64,000 nucleotides of DNA from Epiperipatus broadwayi (lineage: Eukaryota; Onychophora; Udeonychophora; Euonychophora; Peripatidae). Below are positions 1-11,240 of this stretch, one piece after another. The notes beneath the pieces were generated by a model, which had not been told where the DNA came from, ran no database searches, and was given only the letters and a program-made list of their open reading frames with translations. Each line of letters begins with the position of its first letter. The stretch's first letter is position 1. Position numbers and translations under genes: made by a program. The stretch spans positions 6,073,244 through 6,137,243 of the forward strand of contig JAQFVV010012418.1 of assembly GCA_028023455.1 (NCBI GenBank). Direction: 5' to 3'.

Positions 1-1915
1 AAGGCTTGTGAAATACAATAAGGTATTTAACAAATGTTAAACTTGTCTACATTTCACTAGCTACATTTGGAGTTTCTTGATTGAATTGTGTTATGTAGGT
101 GATTATTAAGATAACCGTACAAAAAGATGTCTCAGAAGAAGATTCATCTTCCAACAAATATATATCTAAAATTCCTTGATGAATTAGATGAAATATCATT
201 TGAGTTTCAGCAGTTAACTACTCTGCAATTGTATTGTTAGGAAAACTTTAATAATTAGAAATGGTTTATTGAATTAAGAGCTTTGTGGTCCCCGATTACT
301 GAATTTATAAAAAAAATTATGAGTTTTCAAATATTTTAGGACTAGTCTACAAGACTATTGGATTAGCTTCTCTCCGTCTATGATTTTCTTTATAAGCAAT
401 ATCATAAATTCCTAAGGGATTCAAAATGATAATTATTAATATGCAGAGTAAACTCAGTTCTATTTCAAATTGTGAACTGAGTGAATTTTATATTACAAAT
501 CCTTTAGGTCAATAAGAATAATAAAACTAATCACTGATCGTCACTTGCTTCATATATGGACAGACTTTAGACAAATCATGATACAAATGGACAATTCTAT
601 TTTTCCTGATTAAAATATATGGAAGAGAGTAAAGTTCAAAATTAAATTTCATTTTAAATAATTCACTTAAAGATTAAAAATACATTTTTTCTTTCTACTT
701 TTTTCTGATATTATGATTCATTTTTGATTGTTTCTTAAGTTTTTTGAAATTTTTTCATTCTATTGTTATTTAATATTACATTTTTGCTGCCTTCTAATAT
801 CTTGATAACGCTTTTAAGTAAAGATTTGTTTTTTGTGTAATAATTAGATTTAAAATTGATTACTCATAGATTTTTCATTAACACCATCTGTTTCTTCTGG
901 AAATAGAAGACAAGACTTTTAAATCACTTATAGATCATAAAACAATCAGTATTTTCCAGCTGCTACTAGATGACTGCACAATATATAGTAAAAAGAGTTA
1001 TGAATTTGGTGTAATTTTGACTATGAAGAGAGTATAATGTCTGGTAACCATTAAAATTTCTATTTAAATTTACCTGCCTTTAATTTAAAACTAGCATTAT
1101 TGTGTATTATTTAAGTATATTCAAACTATTTATTGATATTGTGGCCCCAAGTGCTTTTTCTGTTGTTGATCGGAGAGTAGATATGACTGTTGTTAGACTG
1201 AGATAAACATTCTTTGAAAAATTGCTTCCTGGAAATCAGAACATTTAATTCCTGACTATGGAAAGTTTAAAAAAAAATCTTTTTCACAAAATAAATATCA
1301 TTAAATGATATGACAAAAAAAAAAAGAATTATTTAATCTTTACATAATATTACCTATAATTTTAAAGTTATATTTACTCTTTTTTTTTTTTGCTATTATT
1401 TAATGCAGCCAATATTATATATACTTTAACCTATTATTTTTTTGTCATAACAAAATCATACTTTTCCCTAGGATCACCCTAATTTTGTATCTTTTCCAGA
1501 GGAATTCTGCGAATAACCTATTTCATTTTCTCAATGATTATTATTGCAATGCAGGGATAGCTCACTATTTTCTCCTCTATTCTATATATCCCCCATTAAG
1601 AAAATAGACCAATTACCAGTTAATCAGTAGTTTATGTCATTAGTTTCACAATATAATTGTTAATATGGTGCAATGGCTTGGATCTATGTAAAAAAAACCT
1701 ATGTTCTCCATAATGATTAGCTAAAATTAAGTTTTGATCTAAATCAAATCTATTTTTGCCCCTGAAGATATTCAGTTTTAAGAATGAGTTATGTTTTTCT
1801 CTGCTAATTAAAGAAGTTACTGAATAGTATATTATTGTAGGAAGAAGCCAAATATCTATAAATATAATGGGAAATGATTCCATAGTATTTATTTGACATA
1901 CTATATATACTAATC
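1..1915. other. AT-rich non-coding stretch, probably intronic
   Basis: No gene is recognised. The sequence is extremely AT-rich with poly-A and poly-T runs. A 37-residue plus-strand ORF at 127-240 begins with an ATG, but it has no recognisable domain and its length is expected by chance. If the minus-strand gene at 3,612-33,519 is real, this stretch belongs to its intron 3 or beyond. Confidence 0.5.
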
Positions 1916-2752
1916 ATATCATCATCAACCATTATCAATCCGCTGCAGGATGAAGATCTCTCCAAGTTCAAACCATCTTCTCCCATCTTTAGCTTCTCTT
2001 CTCCACATCATCCCTGCACACTTTCTTATTTCATCCATCCATCTCACATGTGGTCTCTTTCTGGGTCTTTTACATTCTCTTGGAATCCAGTTTAAGATTT
2101 CAATTGTCCATCTATTATCATCTCTTCTAGAAATATGTCCAGCCCAACTCCACTTTTTTGTTCTCTTACCCATATATTGCGTTTTCGATCTCTTCTTGTT
2201 ACTCCTAACATGTATCTCTCCATACTTTTTTGAGTGGTCTGAAGTCTCTGCATTATTCTTCTATTAAGTGTCCAAGTCTCAGATCCATAAGTAAGAACTG
2301 GTAAAACACATTTATTAAAAACTTTCTTTTCAAACACAAAGGCATATTTCCTTTTAGTATCAAGTTATTTCTACCAAAAGCACTCCAACCAAGTTTAATT
2401 CTGTGATTAATTTCATCCATTATATTTCCATCTGTATTAATAATCTGACCAAGATATTTGTAGCTGTTACCTTCTTCTAATATATACATTCTGCCTTATC
2501 AGGCAACTGAGAAAAAAGACCATGGTGTTTCTTGATCTTAAACTCAGAGGTAAAAAGCTAATAAATTCACCACGCGTGTTGGTGAGCAGCCCATCCATGT
2601 TCGTATACTATATGAATAATCACATAGTAATAACAGCTATAACAACAAAAACGTATGGAGTGGACATTAGGAATTTGCCCTGCTCAGTTCCTTTAAGGCC
2701 TCCAAGAGGAATCAAAGGGTCTCCTTTCAGTTAATAGCAAACTCCTTTCTGC
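1916..2752 (-). mobile_element. RTE-type LINE copy, internally deleted
   Basis: Reading on the minus strand, this copy has the 5' untranslated region of the RTE family (about 2,490-2,752) joined directly to the last part of its ORF (1,925-2,489). Comparison with the longest copy at 39,155-42,385 shows that about 2.4 kb, covering the endonuclease and almost all of the reverse transcriptase, is missing at a single junction near 2,485-2,492. The 3' end carries the short ATG/ATC-type tail seen in the other copies. It is a dead copy, not a 5'-truncated one, because both element ends are present. Confidence 0.85.
1925..2489 (-). pseudogene. RTE reverse transcriptase C-terminal region, broken
   Basis: Three overlapping minus-strand reading frames together encode the region following the polymerase core: a YLGQIINTDGN segment, then LTYGSETWTLNRR, then GHISRRDDNRWTIEILNWIP and the arginine-rich RKRPHVRWMDEIRK stretch that ends the ORF. 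In RTE-clade LINEs this region follows the catalytic FADD domain. At least two frameshifts separate the three pieces, so no intact protein can be made. The closest relatives in this window are the copies at 39,173-39,691 and 17,100-17,700. The domain assignment is secure from similarity among the copies and from the family-typical motifs. Confidence 0.8.
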
Positions 2753-3611
2753 AGCCATATACATACTAATACTTTTACTTATATGTGAATAAAAAACTTA
2801 ATTTTGAGATAGCATTACAACACAACCTATTATATAAATTTCAGTTTAATTTCTTACAAAAGGGAGAAAAGTTGTTACTCAAAACACTAATAATTTTTTG
2901 GTCAACTCAATGCATAAAAAAAATACATCAATAAAATGTTTTTAAAATAATCACAGGTTTTAAATATAAAATTGTGCTACTATTGTTAGTGTAAAAAAAA
3001 AATAAAACAAAAATCAGTGTTATACTTTAGTTACTTTGACAAAAATTTTAAATGATTTATTTAGTATATGATCAAATAATCTTTACTGATGGGAACAGAT
3101 CCCTTTCTCCCAATTCACTTTTTTTAATTTTTCAGTTAAGAATTAAATTATCTGATTTTGCTAAAAAAGTGTTAGAGAAAATTTTTTTTGTCCATCTGAA
3201 CTGTTTAAACACACACCGCTTGATACCATCTTATGATTTAATATAATTCATTAAAATATTTTAAGCTTTAATATTTCTACAGGCAAACAAAATTATTCAT
3301 TATTTCCATTAATTCTTTTAATAAATTAAACTCCTAATTTATTTCTTCTGATGAGAAGAATATTATAATATATGTTAATGATATCAGTGTTAAATTTAAC
3401 ATTTATTTCAAAATGAATAAGTAATAATATATTTATATTCTTTTTTGTTTTCTTTTTCCAGATATTCTGGAAGCTGTTAAGAAAAAAAATATAATAATTA
3501 AATCTTAAAACAATAGAATTTTCAGAAATTTGTAGGAATTTAAAGAACAAAACAAAAGATATTATTTTATTTAGATACTGATTTACATAAAATATTCATA
3601 TCATTTCTTAC
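2753..3611. other. AT-rich intronic stretch
   Basis: No gene or clear mobile element is seen. Short ORFs of 64 to 74 codons on either strand are composed mainly of I, K, N, F and L and look like chance frames in AT-rich DNA. The right end abuts the splice donor of the exon at 3,612-3,725. Confidence 0.45.
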
Positions 3612-3725
3612 CTGAAGTTCATAATCACTAGAATCAAATGATTCATCACTAAAATAAATAGATTCAACAGAATCTAAAATTGCAGGGTCAGGCTTCAGAT
3701 CTACTAAAAATTCCTGTGCTTCATC
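3612..3725 (-). CDS. Host gene exon 3 (acidic segment), unidentified protein
   Basis: On the minus strand a strong splice acceptor (a T-rich tract ending in TTACTTAG just above 3,725) leads into 38 complete codons ending ELQ, directly followed by the donor GTAAGAAATG (below 3,612). The exon starts and ends in phase 0. It encodes an acidic, serine- and aspartate-rich peptide beginning DEAQEFLVDLKPDP and ending FDSSDYELQ, with no Cys, His or membrane segment. It joins in phase to the exon at 13,389-13,454. I do not recognise the protein. An acidic, phospho-site-like linker before a coiled coil is one possibility, but that is inference. Transcript evidence is absent; the splice sites and phase agreement are the support. 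Confidence 0.65.
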
Positions 3726-4825
3726 CTAAGTAAAAAACAAAAGATGTAAAATTTATATGAAAATATATTAATCTGTAAACTAATCTTTCTTTTTAAAAAT
3801 GTTATATAAAAAATATGTTCAAAATTATGTATATTTTATAATAGTCTGATTTGGAGTTATGAGTGCACGAAGTTTGAACCTTATACAGCAAATTATAATA
3901 ACTTCATATTGATAAATATTGAACAAACGATGAAGACGTGTGTAGGAGATCACGACCTGTGTCAATTGAAGAGTGCTGGTTCATCACGAGATGCAACATG
4001 TAAATTTTTTTTTTCCCATGTATGCTTTAAGAATGGGTGATAGAAAATATATATGTAAGTGTATTTTAATTAATCTTCCGTCTTGTTCTAATTTAAAATT
4101 AATGAGAGATTATATGCTGAATTACTATTAGCAACAAGAAGTCTATTACATTGAAATCTAAATACTACTAAATCGAATTTAAATTGACACCAATTGTGAA
4201 TATATTCAATGATAGAATATATAAATCAAGAAACTAATAAATCATTATTTCATAAACATATTTGTCTCAGCAAATTGCTTTATAGAGATAAAATATTACT
4301 TGGTTCCAACTAAAAAACATATTAAAAAAAGAAAATTGCTGCAAAAATGTTTTATAATAATATAAAAGATTCGTAATGGTGATGATAAATGATTAAGATA
4401 ATAAAATAAATAGTAAAAATTTTGAAAAAAATCAAAAAGTTAAGTAAATTTTGATGAAAACTCTCCATACAAAACCACATTAAATGCTAGACAAATTGTT
4501 TTTGCAAACCCAATTGATTTATAACTTTCATTTAATTTTTAATTCATCAAAATAAGTGACTGAGTTAGAATCTATTACAGCAAAGCAAGTGTTTCATTTG
4601 CAACCTTAAACAGAAAATATTATTAAGCTTCCTCTCTCCACAGCAAAAAAAAACTAATAGTGATTAAGAAAAATTTAGAAGAAACAGCAAACGTTCATCT
4701 ACAAAATACACACACACATATATAGCAGTCATTCATAAATGAGTATGGCGATTCCAATTCCAAAGAAAATGAGAAGAAAAAAAAACTGCTGTAGAAATTA
4801 CTTAAGCAAAATCAGACAAACAAAT
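3726..4825. other. Intron 2 start, with an old dispersed repeat
   Basis: No coding sequence is recognised. About 3,848-4,050 is a diverged copy of a repeat also found at 18,256-18,480; shared blocks include TTATGAGTGCA and GAGTGCTGGTTCA. The remainder is AT-rich with a short CA run near 4,712. Confidence 0.45.
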
Positions 4826-5113
4826 CTAAGCCACAACTACTCCACATATAGAACATACTGGCCCATTTTTCTGTTTGGTATTTGGTAATGTTGCCTTAAT
4901 TTCTTGAGCAGAAAACTTTTCCTTATGAATTATTTCTACACCATATCTAATTATAGCTCTCCAATGCATTCTACTTTCTGCCCAATGGAAGCAATCAATA
5001 TTGCAATTCTTTAGAATATTTTTGAGATAATTGTTATAATGTAGACAGGATCTACTTCTATTGAGGACAATGCTCAAGTACACTATAAAATACCCTTTTA
5101 AGAAGTTTTGCAC
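4826..5113 (-). pseudogene. C-terminal domain of LINE family 2 with a CxxC motif
   Basis: This 95-codon minus-strand frame contains HWAESRMHWRAIIRYG, which matches the W..A..R..WR pattern near the end of many RTE-like ORFs, followed by a terminal VCSICGVVVA with a CxxC pair. The upstream minus frame at 5,142-5,348 (FILRMIHKIFK...LELVGCDTIESIIGKSHV) is the preceding part of the same ORF, separated by a frame change. Homologous but more decayed sequence is present at 15,500-15,780. In this family the terminal Cys motif is thought to bind zinc or nucleic acid; only one CxxC pair remains here. Confidence 0.6.
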
Positions 5114-5959
5114 TGATTACTCATTTTACATGTTCAATCCATCAGACATGCGATTTTCCAATAATAGATTCTATGGTATCACAACCAACAAGTTCAAGAA
5201 TATATTGATTGGTTTTATGATTTTGATTGCATTTAAAAATTTTATGGATCATCCTTAAAATAAACTTTTCTAATGCAATTATAGTGCGCCAATAGTGGCC
5301 AAGTCTCACTTCCATACAATAAATTATGTTTAAAACAGCTATATACACAGTTAACTTTATGGTAGTAGTTACTTTTCTATAACAAAATATTCTATTTTTT
5401 TAACTTGTTAAGAGCAGCAGTAGCACATTAGAGTCTATGTTATACCTCAACATCTAAGCCAATCTTTCTACTTACAAAACTAGTAAGATATTTAAATTGG
5501 TTTATATTCTCAAGTTGATAACTATCCAAGTTAAAACTTTCTGAAGAATTTTCATCTATCATAAGCTGATAAAGAATTGAAAGTTTTTTGAACATTAATT
5601 ATTAAATTAAAGTCTTTAAATATTGCCTTTGAAACATTTAAGTACATTCAATAAATCGTTTTTTGAATTGATAAAAATAAAATAATCATCAGCATACCGT
5701 GCTTTTAATTGATTCAAATTAAAAATTCCACTATCAAACTCGCATTGCATCTTGATCTCAGTTTCGTTAAACATCTATAAACAGTTTCAAAGGCAACTAT
5801 TATAAAAATTAAAAGCAGTGTTGGAGCAAATACACATCCTTGTTGAACACCAGTTTTCATTTCAAATAATAACATATCTCTTCACTCCGTCCTCTAGAAG
5901 CTGTACAATACAAAAAATTATAATGAACAATCAAGAAATTTCAAACAATTACACAAATC

Positions 5960-6790
5960 TGCTCAAGTAATTGAATTAAATGTTTTGACCAAATCAATAA
6001 GGGTAGTATATAAATCATTCTTCTGTTACCAACGCTTTGCCTGCATTTGTCTGGCAACAAAAGCCCATATATATAATCTTTTATCTTTTTCAATTTTTAA
6101 AAAATCTATACAGACTGACAGATATTTAAAATTTTTATCACATCATCAATCAGCTCAAATCTTTTCTGTAGCAAAAAAACTTTTCACTAGAGCTATTAAT
6201 CTTCTTTTAGATAAATCAAATCTCGAAGATGAAATAAATCATATAAGCAATATCTTATCAGCGAATGGCTATAATAGTAAAACAATATACAATCCTTAAT
6301 TCAAACCATAAACAATTAAAATAAAATAAAAAAAATAACTATTAGAGTTTGTATTCCTTAAATTAAAAAAAATCTAGTGATAATATTGGACATATTCTAA
6401 AACATTATAATATAAAGACAACATATACCATTTATCAAAAAATTAATAGCATTATAACAAAGTCTAAAGATACAATCTTTCTTGAATCCCATTGAGTTTA
6501 TGAAATTCCATGTAGCAATTTATAAAGCTTCCTATATAAATATGAGTAACCATCACATCAATGTTACAAGAAAAGAACACATTAATGCAATTACAAACAC
6601 TTATCATCAGCAGCATTATCTCTTCATGTTATAGATAAAGGTCATAGTATTGATTTTTCTAATATGAGAATATTATTCAGATGTGACACTCTCCAACAAT
6701 GTTAGATCAGAAAAGCCATTAAGATTTTAAATAACCAGATTGTATCAACAAACATGATGATACATGTAAATTACCTTCTAATCGAATTTT
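5960..6790 (+). mobile_element. Penelope-like retroelement fragment (RT C-terminus plus GIY-YIG remnant)
   Basis: The 5' part carries the conserved end of Penelope reverse transcriptases, and the 3' part, after frameshifts, carries remnants of the linked GIY-YIG endonuclease. In the latter, GVYEIPCSN (near 6,494) matches the start of the GIY-YIG module and GHSIDFSNMRILFRC (near 6,640) matches the conserved block after it; KAIKIL follows. The order and spacing fit the family architecture RT then GIY-YIG. The fragment lacks the RT catalytic core and both ends, and is inserted in opposite orientation to the surrounding LINE family 2 copy. Confidence 0.7.
5985..6299 (+). pseudogene. Penelope reverse transcriptase C-terminal fragment
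   Basis: This 104-codon frame contains QTDRYLKFLSHHQSAQIFSV, then KKLFTRAINLL and, after an acidic stretch, LSANGYNSKTI. Penelope RTs typically have a TDRYL.F.SHHP motif, followed by a TL..RA helix and a LL.NGYP motif in this spacing. The frame has no catalytic YADD and no plausible upstream start, so it is a relic. The first 35 residues do not match the family well and may be out-of-frame or rearranged sequence. Confidence 0.7.
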
Positions 6791-6838
6791 TTAAAAAAAA
6801 AACCTCATTAATCTAAATAATTTCTTACAATTATTATT

Positions 6839-7403
6839 CATCACATGACTACCTCCTTTTATGCTTATGTATAACTGTTGCTAAAACAGGCAAAACTCAC
6901 TATATATATTGCCACACACAGCAAGCTAGAGTAATCAATGGATGCCAGAAGGCTTGTGCATAAAATCCCATCTAATGCCTACTCATCCAATATCCCCAGA
7001 CTAGTTTCTGGCTTATGGCCTTCATCAGTGAGGAGCCTTGGATCTGAGAGCACTGCATCTAGATCTTAGGATCTAATGCAACCCTCCAGCAACCACCTTT
7101 TATCTCCATTTAACTACAAAACTATGAGTCTTAAACTGAAAACACCTTAATGTTTTCAATCCAAGCCCATTAGCTTATATAGTCATATGGGTCTGAAGTT
7201 CAGTAGCCACACATTTTGGTGTCTTTGGTTCTTTAATAACCATAGCCACCACTATCTTATTAGGCAGGATTGGTTTTAAGCCAATAAACATCACACGACT
7301 ACCTCATCTTATGCTTGTGTACATGCACAAGCCTTCTGGCATCCATTGATTACTCTAGCTTGCTGTGTGTGGCAATATATATAGTGAGTTTTGCCTGTTT
7401 TTA
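6839..7403. repeat. Fold-back element A with identical 77-bp arms
   Basis: Positions 6,884-6,960 and 7,324-7,400 are perfect inverted complements over 77 bases, separated by about 360 bases. The arms begin AAACAGGCAAAACTCAC. The left flank from 6,839 (CATCACATGACTACC) recurs as a near-copy just inside the right arm (from about 7,288), so the unit is part direct and part inverted repeat. Other members of the family lie at 32.36, 34.59, 42.66, 43.29, 43.68 and 46.93 kb. The middle contains the shared blocks GACTAGTTTCTGGCTT and GAGCCTTGGATCTGAGAGCA. No ORF is present, so it would be non-autonomous. Confidence 0.8.
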
Positions 7404-8764
7404 CAAATATTATTTCTATTTTTTATTAATAAAATGTTTACTATTGTTATACATCAGTATTTACAGTGCTTCTACAATTATTTTATATTTGTTACCCAGT
7501 TGATGACTAATATGAACTGGTTGAAATGTTGGTTTATATAATTATATATATATTTTCAATAAATTATACCTCGGCATACCTGAATAATATTTCATTTAAA
7601 TCAGTAGCCTATAAAATCTTTGATTTAATATATATATAGTTCTTCTTGATTCTCAAAAACCACATTGAGTTTTTGGTAATCATTGATCTATAACTGGAAA
7701 CAATTTATTAATAAAATTCCTAAAAAATTCTAATATTTTTAAAGCTAACCTATCACCACCATATTTTAAAACTTATCCAGATATTCCATCAGGAACTGCA
7801 GTCTTTTCATTTTTAAGATTACAAAGAATTGTTTTGACTTCATTAAGCTGGATATCTTTTTCCAAATCAAAATGAATAGATAAAATGAATATATCATTAG
7901 AAGTCATGAATTCTTATATATCATTATTTCAAAAGATAATCAAAATACTCCTTGGAGTTGCTCAAAATATCACTGTCATCATATAAAAGAATGCTATTGC
8001 AAGATTTAATAAGATTATTCATACCATTACTCAAGCCCATATGTTGCTTTCATGCATTAAAAAAATATCTAGTGATCTTCGTCCATATTTCTTTGCAGTT
8101 TTAATCCATTAATAATTTTTAAGCCTTCTAGTCAGTCATTGAGCTTTTGCCTTCAAATCTCTATATTAATCATGAAGTTCCACATTTAATTTATTATTGT
8201 ATCAAGTAAAAAAAGCTACATGTTTCCTTTTAACTAAATTGCTAATAAATAAGATTATTGGCATAAAACCAATCATTATTCTTTTTAAAAAAAAATAAAC
8301 CCAAGAATAGATTTACTTGCATCCATAACACACTCCTTAAAAAAATTCCATGCTTCAATATGAAAATCCTGGAGGTCCAAATTAGCAATTTCTGTATTTA
8401 ATAGTTACTAAAATTTAGTATGCATAGTAGATACTTCTAAAGAATGAATACCAATTTTCTTGTGAATATGACTGGAATAAGATCTATTGTTTAATGAATA
8501 TCATTTTAGTCTTGGAGTGTAATAATCTGATCTTGTAATGCTAATATAAACTTCTCTTGCATTCTGACTTCTAACTATAATATAATTTATTAAATGCCAT
8601 TGTTTTGACTATAGGTATAATCAATCCATGTGTTATGTCAAAATTCAATAATAGACCATTTGAGTTTACAGCACTAATAGCATTATTTCCTTCTAACAAC
8701 TTTTGGCCAAAATCTACTATTTATACTAATGTTTGCATAAAAATCTTTCCAAAAGTCATCCTCA

Positions 8765-11240
8765 TTTCCAACTATTATCAATCCACTGCAGAATGAAGAT
8801 TTCTCCAAGTTCAATTCATATTCCCCTATTTCTAACCTCTCTTTTTCCCAGCACATTTCCTTATTTCATTGATCCATCTCACGTGATCTGTTTCTAGGTC
8901 TTTTATCTCTTGGAATCCAGTTTAAGATTTCAACTGTCCATCTGTTATCATCTATTCTAGCAATACATCCAGCCCAACTGCAGAATATAACAGTATTCTA
9001 TGATGATCCAATGCTTTAATCACTCGAAATGCTTATAGAATCAAATGCCTGTTCACAGTCTATAAATCTAATGCATAATGGCAACTCATAGTCATTAGTC
9101 CTTTCTATAACTTCTCTCAATATTAGTGTACTAAAACCATTTTTAAATCCATTTGTTCTTTTAATTGATTAAAATCTAAAATTTGCTGGAGATGAGTTGT
9201 AATTGTCTTTGTGAAAATTTTGTATAGAACTGAGAAAAAACTGATAAGATCTACTATTTGTAATACTTTTTTTATCACCCTTTTAAAATATTAATACTGC
9301 ATTTCTTCCAATTGTCTGATACATCTTTATCATTTAAACACTTGGTATATAACTTTGCTAATTTTTTTTCTATTTCCTTAACTACTTTTTAAAAAATATT
9401 GATAATAATTCCATCATTCCTTGGAGCTTTTCCCTTCTTCGTAGATTTAATTGCATGTGTCACTTCTTCATTTAAAATCCTGGGCAATTCAAAAGACATA
9501 GTAGTTGTAGAAAGTATTTTTCCTTGTTCTTTATTGCTATATAATTCTTGATAAAAAATTTTGTATAAATTTCATGATGTCCTTTCTCTTTTTAGTAATA
9601 GTTTCATCTTTTTTCTTATTGCAGAAATAAGTTTCTTAATAATACCAAAATAGTCTTTTAACCTCTTGAGACTTTTATTCGCTTCTATAATTTTCTTTTC
9701 TAATTGACAATTATACTTTCTTATATCGTTATCAATTCATTTCATACCATTTTATAAAATTCTAGATATTTAATTCTTCTTACTGCATTATTTTTTATCT
9801 ATTTTCATATTCCTTTTTTTCTAAATTGTCTTGTCTCAGTAGAAATTTATCAGTCAATTGTGGCTTTTTGTATCAGCTATCTTTGCAGCAGTTTTTAAAA
9901 GTGCATCAATTATCTTTCTATTGATTTCATTCAAATCTGAACCGTGTTTAAAATCTGTTAATATTTGAAAACAATTTGCAAGTTCTAATTCAAATTCATT
10001 ATCATTGGAATGTTTCTGAAGATTAGGAATACCAACTGTGAATATTGATTTTCTTAATAATTTTTATCTCTCTAGTTTTGTGTTAACACATTATGTATCT
10101 TCCATTTCACTAATTGACGATAACTTCCTGTATTAAATTTATTAAGAACATTACTTGATTGAAATATATATTTTCTGTTAGTCAAAATATAATCCAATTC
10201 AGCTGTAACTTCATTTGGATACTTCCATATCCATTTAGCATTTTTCTCAAAAAAAAAATATTCAAGTCTACGTCCTCTCTCATTTCTATCATCATAATCA
10301 AATTTACCTACAGCACTTTCAACTTTCAAGTATTTACCAATTCTACTATTAAAATCTCTCATAACAATTTTAAAAATGTTATTTGGCTGATAAAAAGCCT
10401 TTGTACCTGCATATAAAAATCCTTTACTTCTTCATCACGATGAGAACTTGTTGGGGCATAAACCTGAATTATTTGTATTGAGTATTTATCAATAAGTTGA
10501 ATAACTAATCTTGTCACTCTGTCTGATACATCATCAATCTCCAAAATATTGTTCTTCCACTTTTTATTTATAATGAATCCTACTTCACTTGTACTTCCAA
10601 TATTTGTGTCTTTGTAATGGAATACATGACTACTTTTAAATCAATTGTCTCTTCACCTTTTGTTCTAACTTTACAAATCCAATGATAATATTCCATTTAA
10701 TATTAGAATTCTTCTTCCAAATCTTGCAATCTTTCTTCACTTGAAAGTGATCTGCAGTTGTAAGTATTTAAATAAAAGATTGTCATCAAATGGCAGCCTG
10801 ATTCTGCAATCAAGAGATTCTCAGTAACCTTCCCTTGGGCTGCCAACAACTGCTTTAGCTGGTGACTTTATGGTTTCCTGGGAATAAGAGTCATGATTTA
10901 GTTTTGTTTGTCATTATTGTAAATATCTATTTGAAAAAAAAAAAAAATTCATTCACACACACATTCATTCTGCCTTTAAGAAAAAAAAAAAATCAATAAA
11001 AAAAAAAAAGATGTTTCTTAATCTTAAAGATGAAAAACCAATAAAGTCATCATACTGGCAAATGTGTGTTGGTGAGCAGCCCATCCATGTTCATAAACTA
11101 TATAAATAATCACATAGTAATAACAGCTGCAATGACAATAACTTTTAGAGTGGACATTAGACATTTGCTCTGTTCAGTTCCTTTAAGGCTTCAAAGAGGA
11201 AACCAAGGATCTTTTAATTAACAGCAAACTCCTTTCTGTT
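8765..11240 (-). mobile_element. RTE-type LINE copy, degenerate, with an internal deletion
   Basis: The whole element is traceable on the minus strand: 5' untranslated region (about 10,950-11,240), endonuclease (about 10,070-10,800), linker, N-terminal half of the reverse transcriptase (about 9,000-9,560), and the 3' end (8,765-8,985). Near 8,985-9,005 the sequence jumps from the 3' region to the middle of the polymerase, so about 0.8 kb including the catalytic FADD segment is deleted relative to the copy at 39.2-42.4 kb. Numerous frameshifts and stops occur throughout. The deletion differs from that in the 1.9-2.75 kb copy. Confidence 0.8.
10072..10544 (-). pseudogene. RTE apurinic-type endonuclease domain, broken
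   Basis: Two overlapping minus-strand frames encode part of the endonuclease/exonuclease/phosphatase domain: IIQVYAPTSSHRDEEVKDFY (upstream frame) and MRDFNSRIGKYLKVESAVG then ELDYILTNRKYIF (downstream frame). VYAP, DFN and the D of LDYI are typical residues of this fold, which nicks target DNA for target-primed reverse transcription. A frameshift near 10,360 separates the pieces. The normal SDHRLV motif is altered to GSYRQLVKW, so the catalytic SDH is lost as well. Confidence 0.7.

Larger units (their letters stand above)
4826..8600 (-). mobile_element. Second LINE family (RTE-like), minus copy broken by nested insertions
   Basis: Minus-strand pieces in the right order describe one non-LTR element. 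Near 7,640-7,900 is the N-terminal part of a reverse transcriptase (LDLEKDIQLNEVKTILCNL, then PDGISG and LKYGGDRLALKILEF). Near 5,690 is the catalytic YADD motif (read from ATCATCAGCATA on the plus strand). At 4,826-5,350 is the C-terminal region. The same blocks recur in order in the plus-strand copy at 14,040-15,800, which confirms the family. A Penelope fragment (5,960-6,790) and a fold-back element (6,839-7,403) sit between the RT core and its N-terminal part. Many stops and frameshifts are present. The 5' limit near 8,600 is approximate. Confidence 0.65.

Noticed and set aside
5985-6299. Initially considered a host protein because of its clean 104-codon frame
   Set aside because: The SHH, RA-helix and NGY blocks match the end of Penelope reverse transcriptases and GIY-YIG remnants follow downstream.
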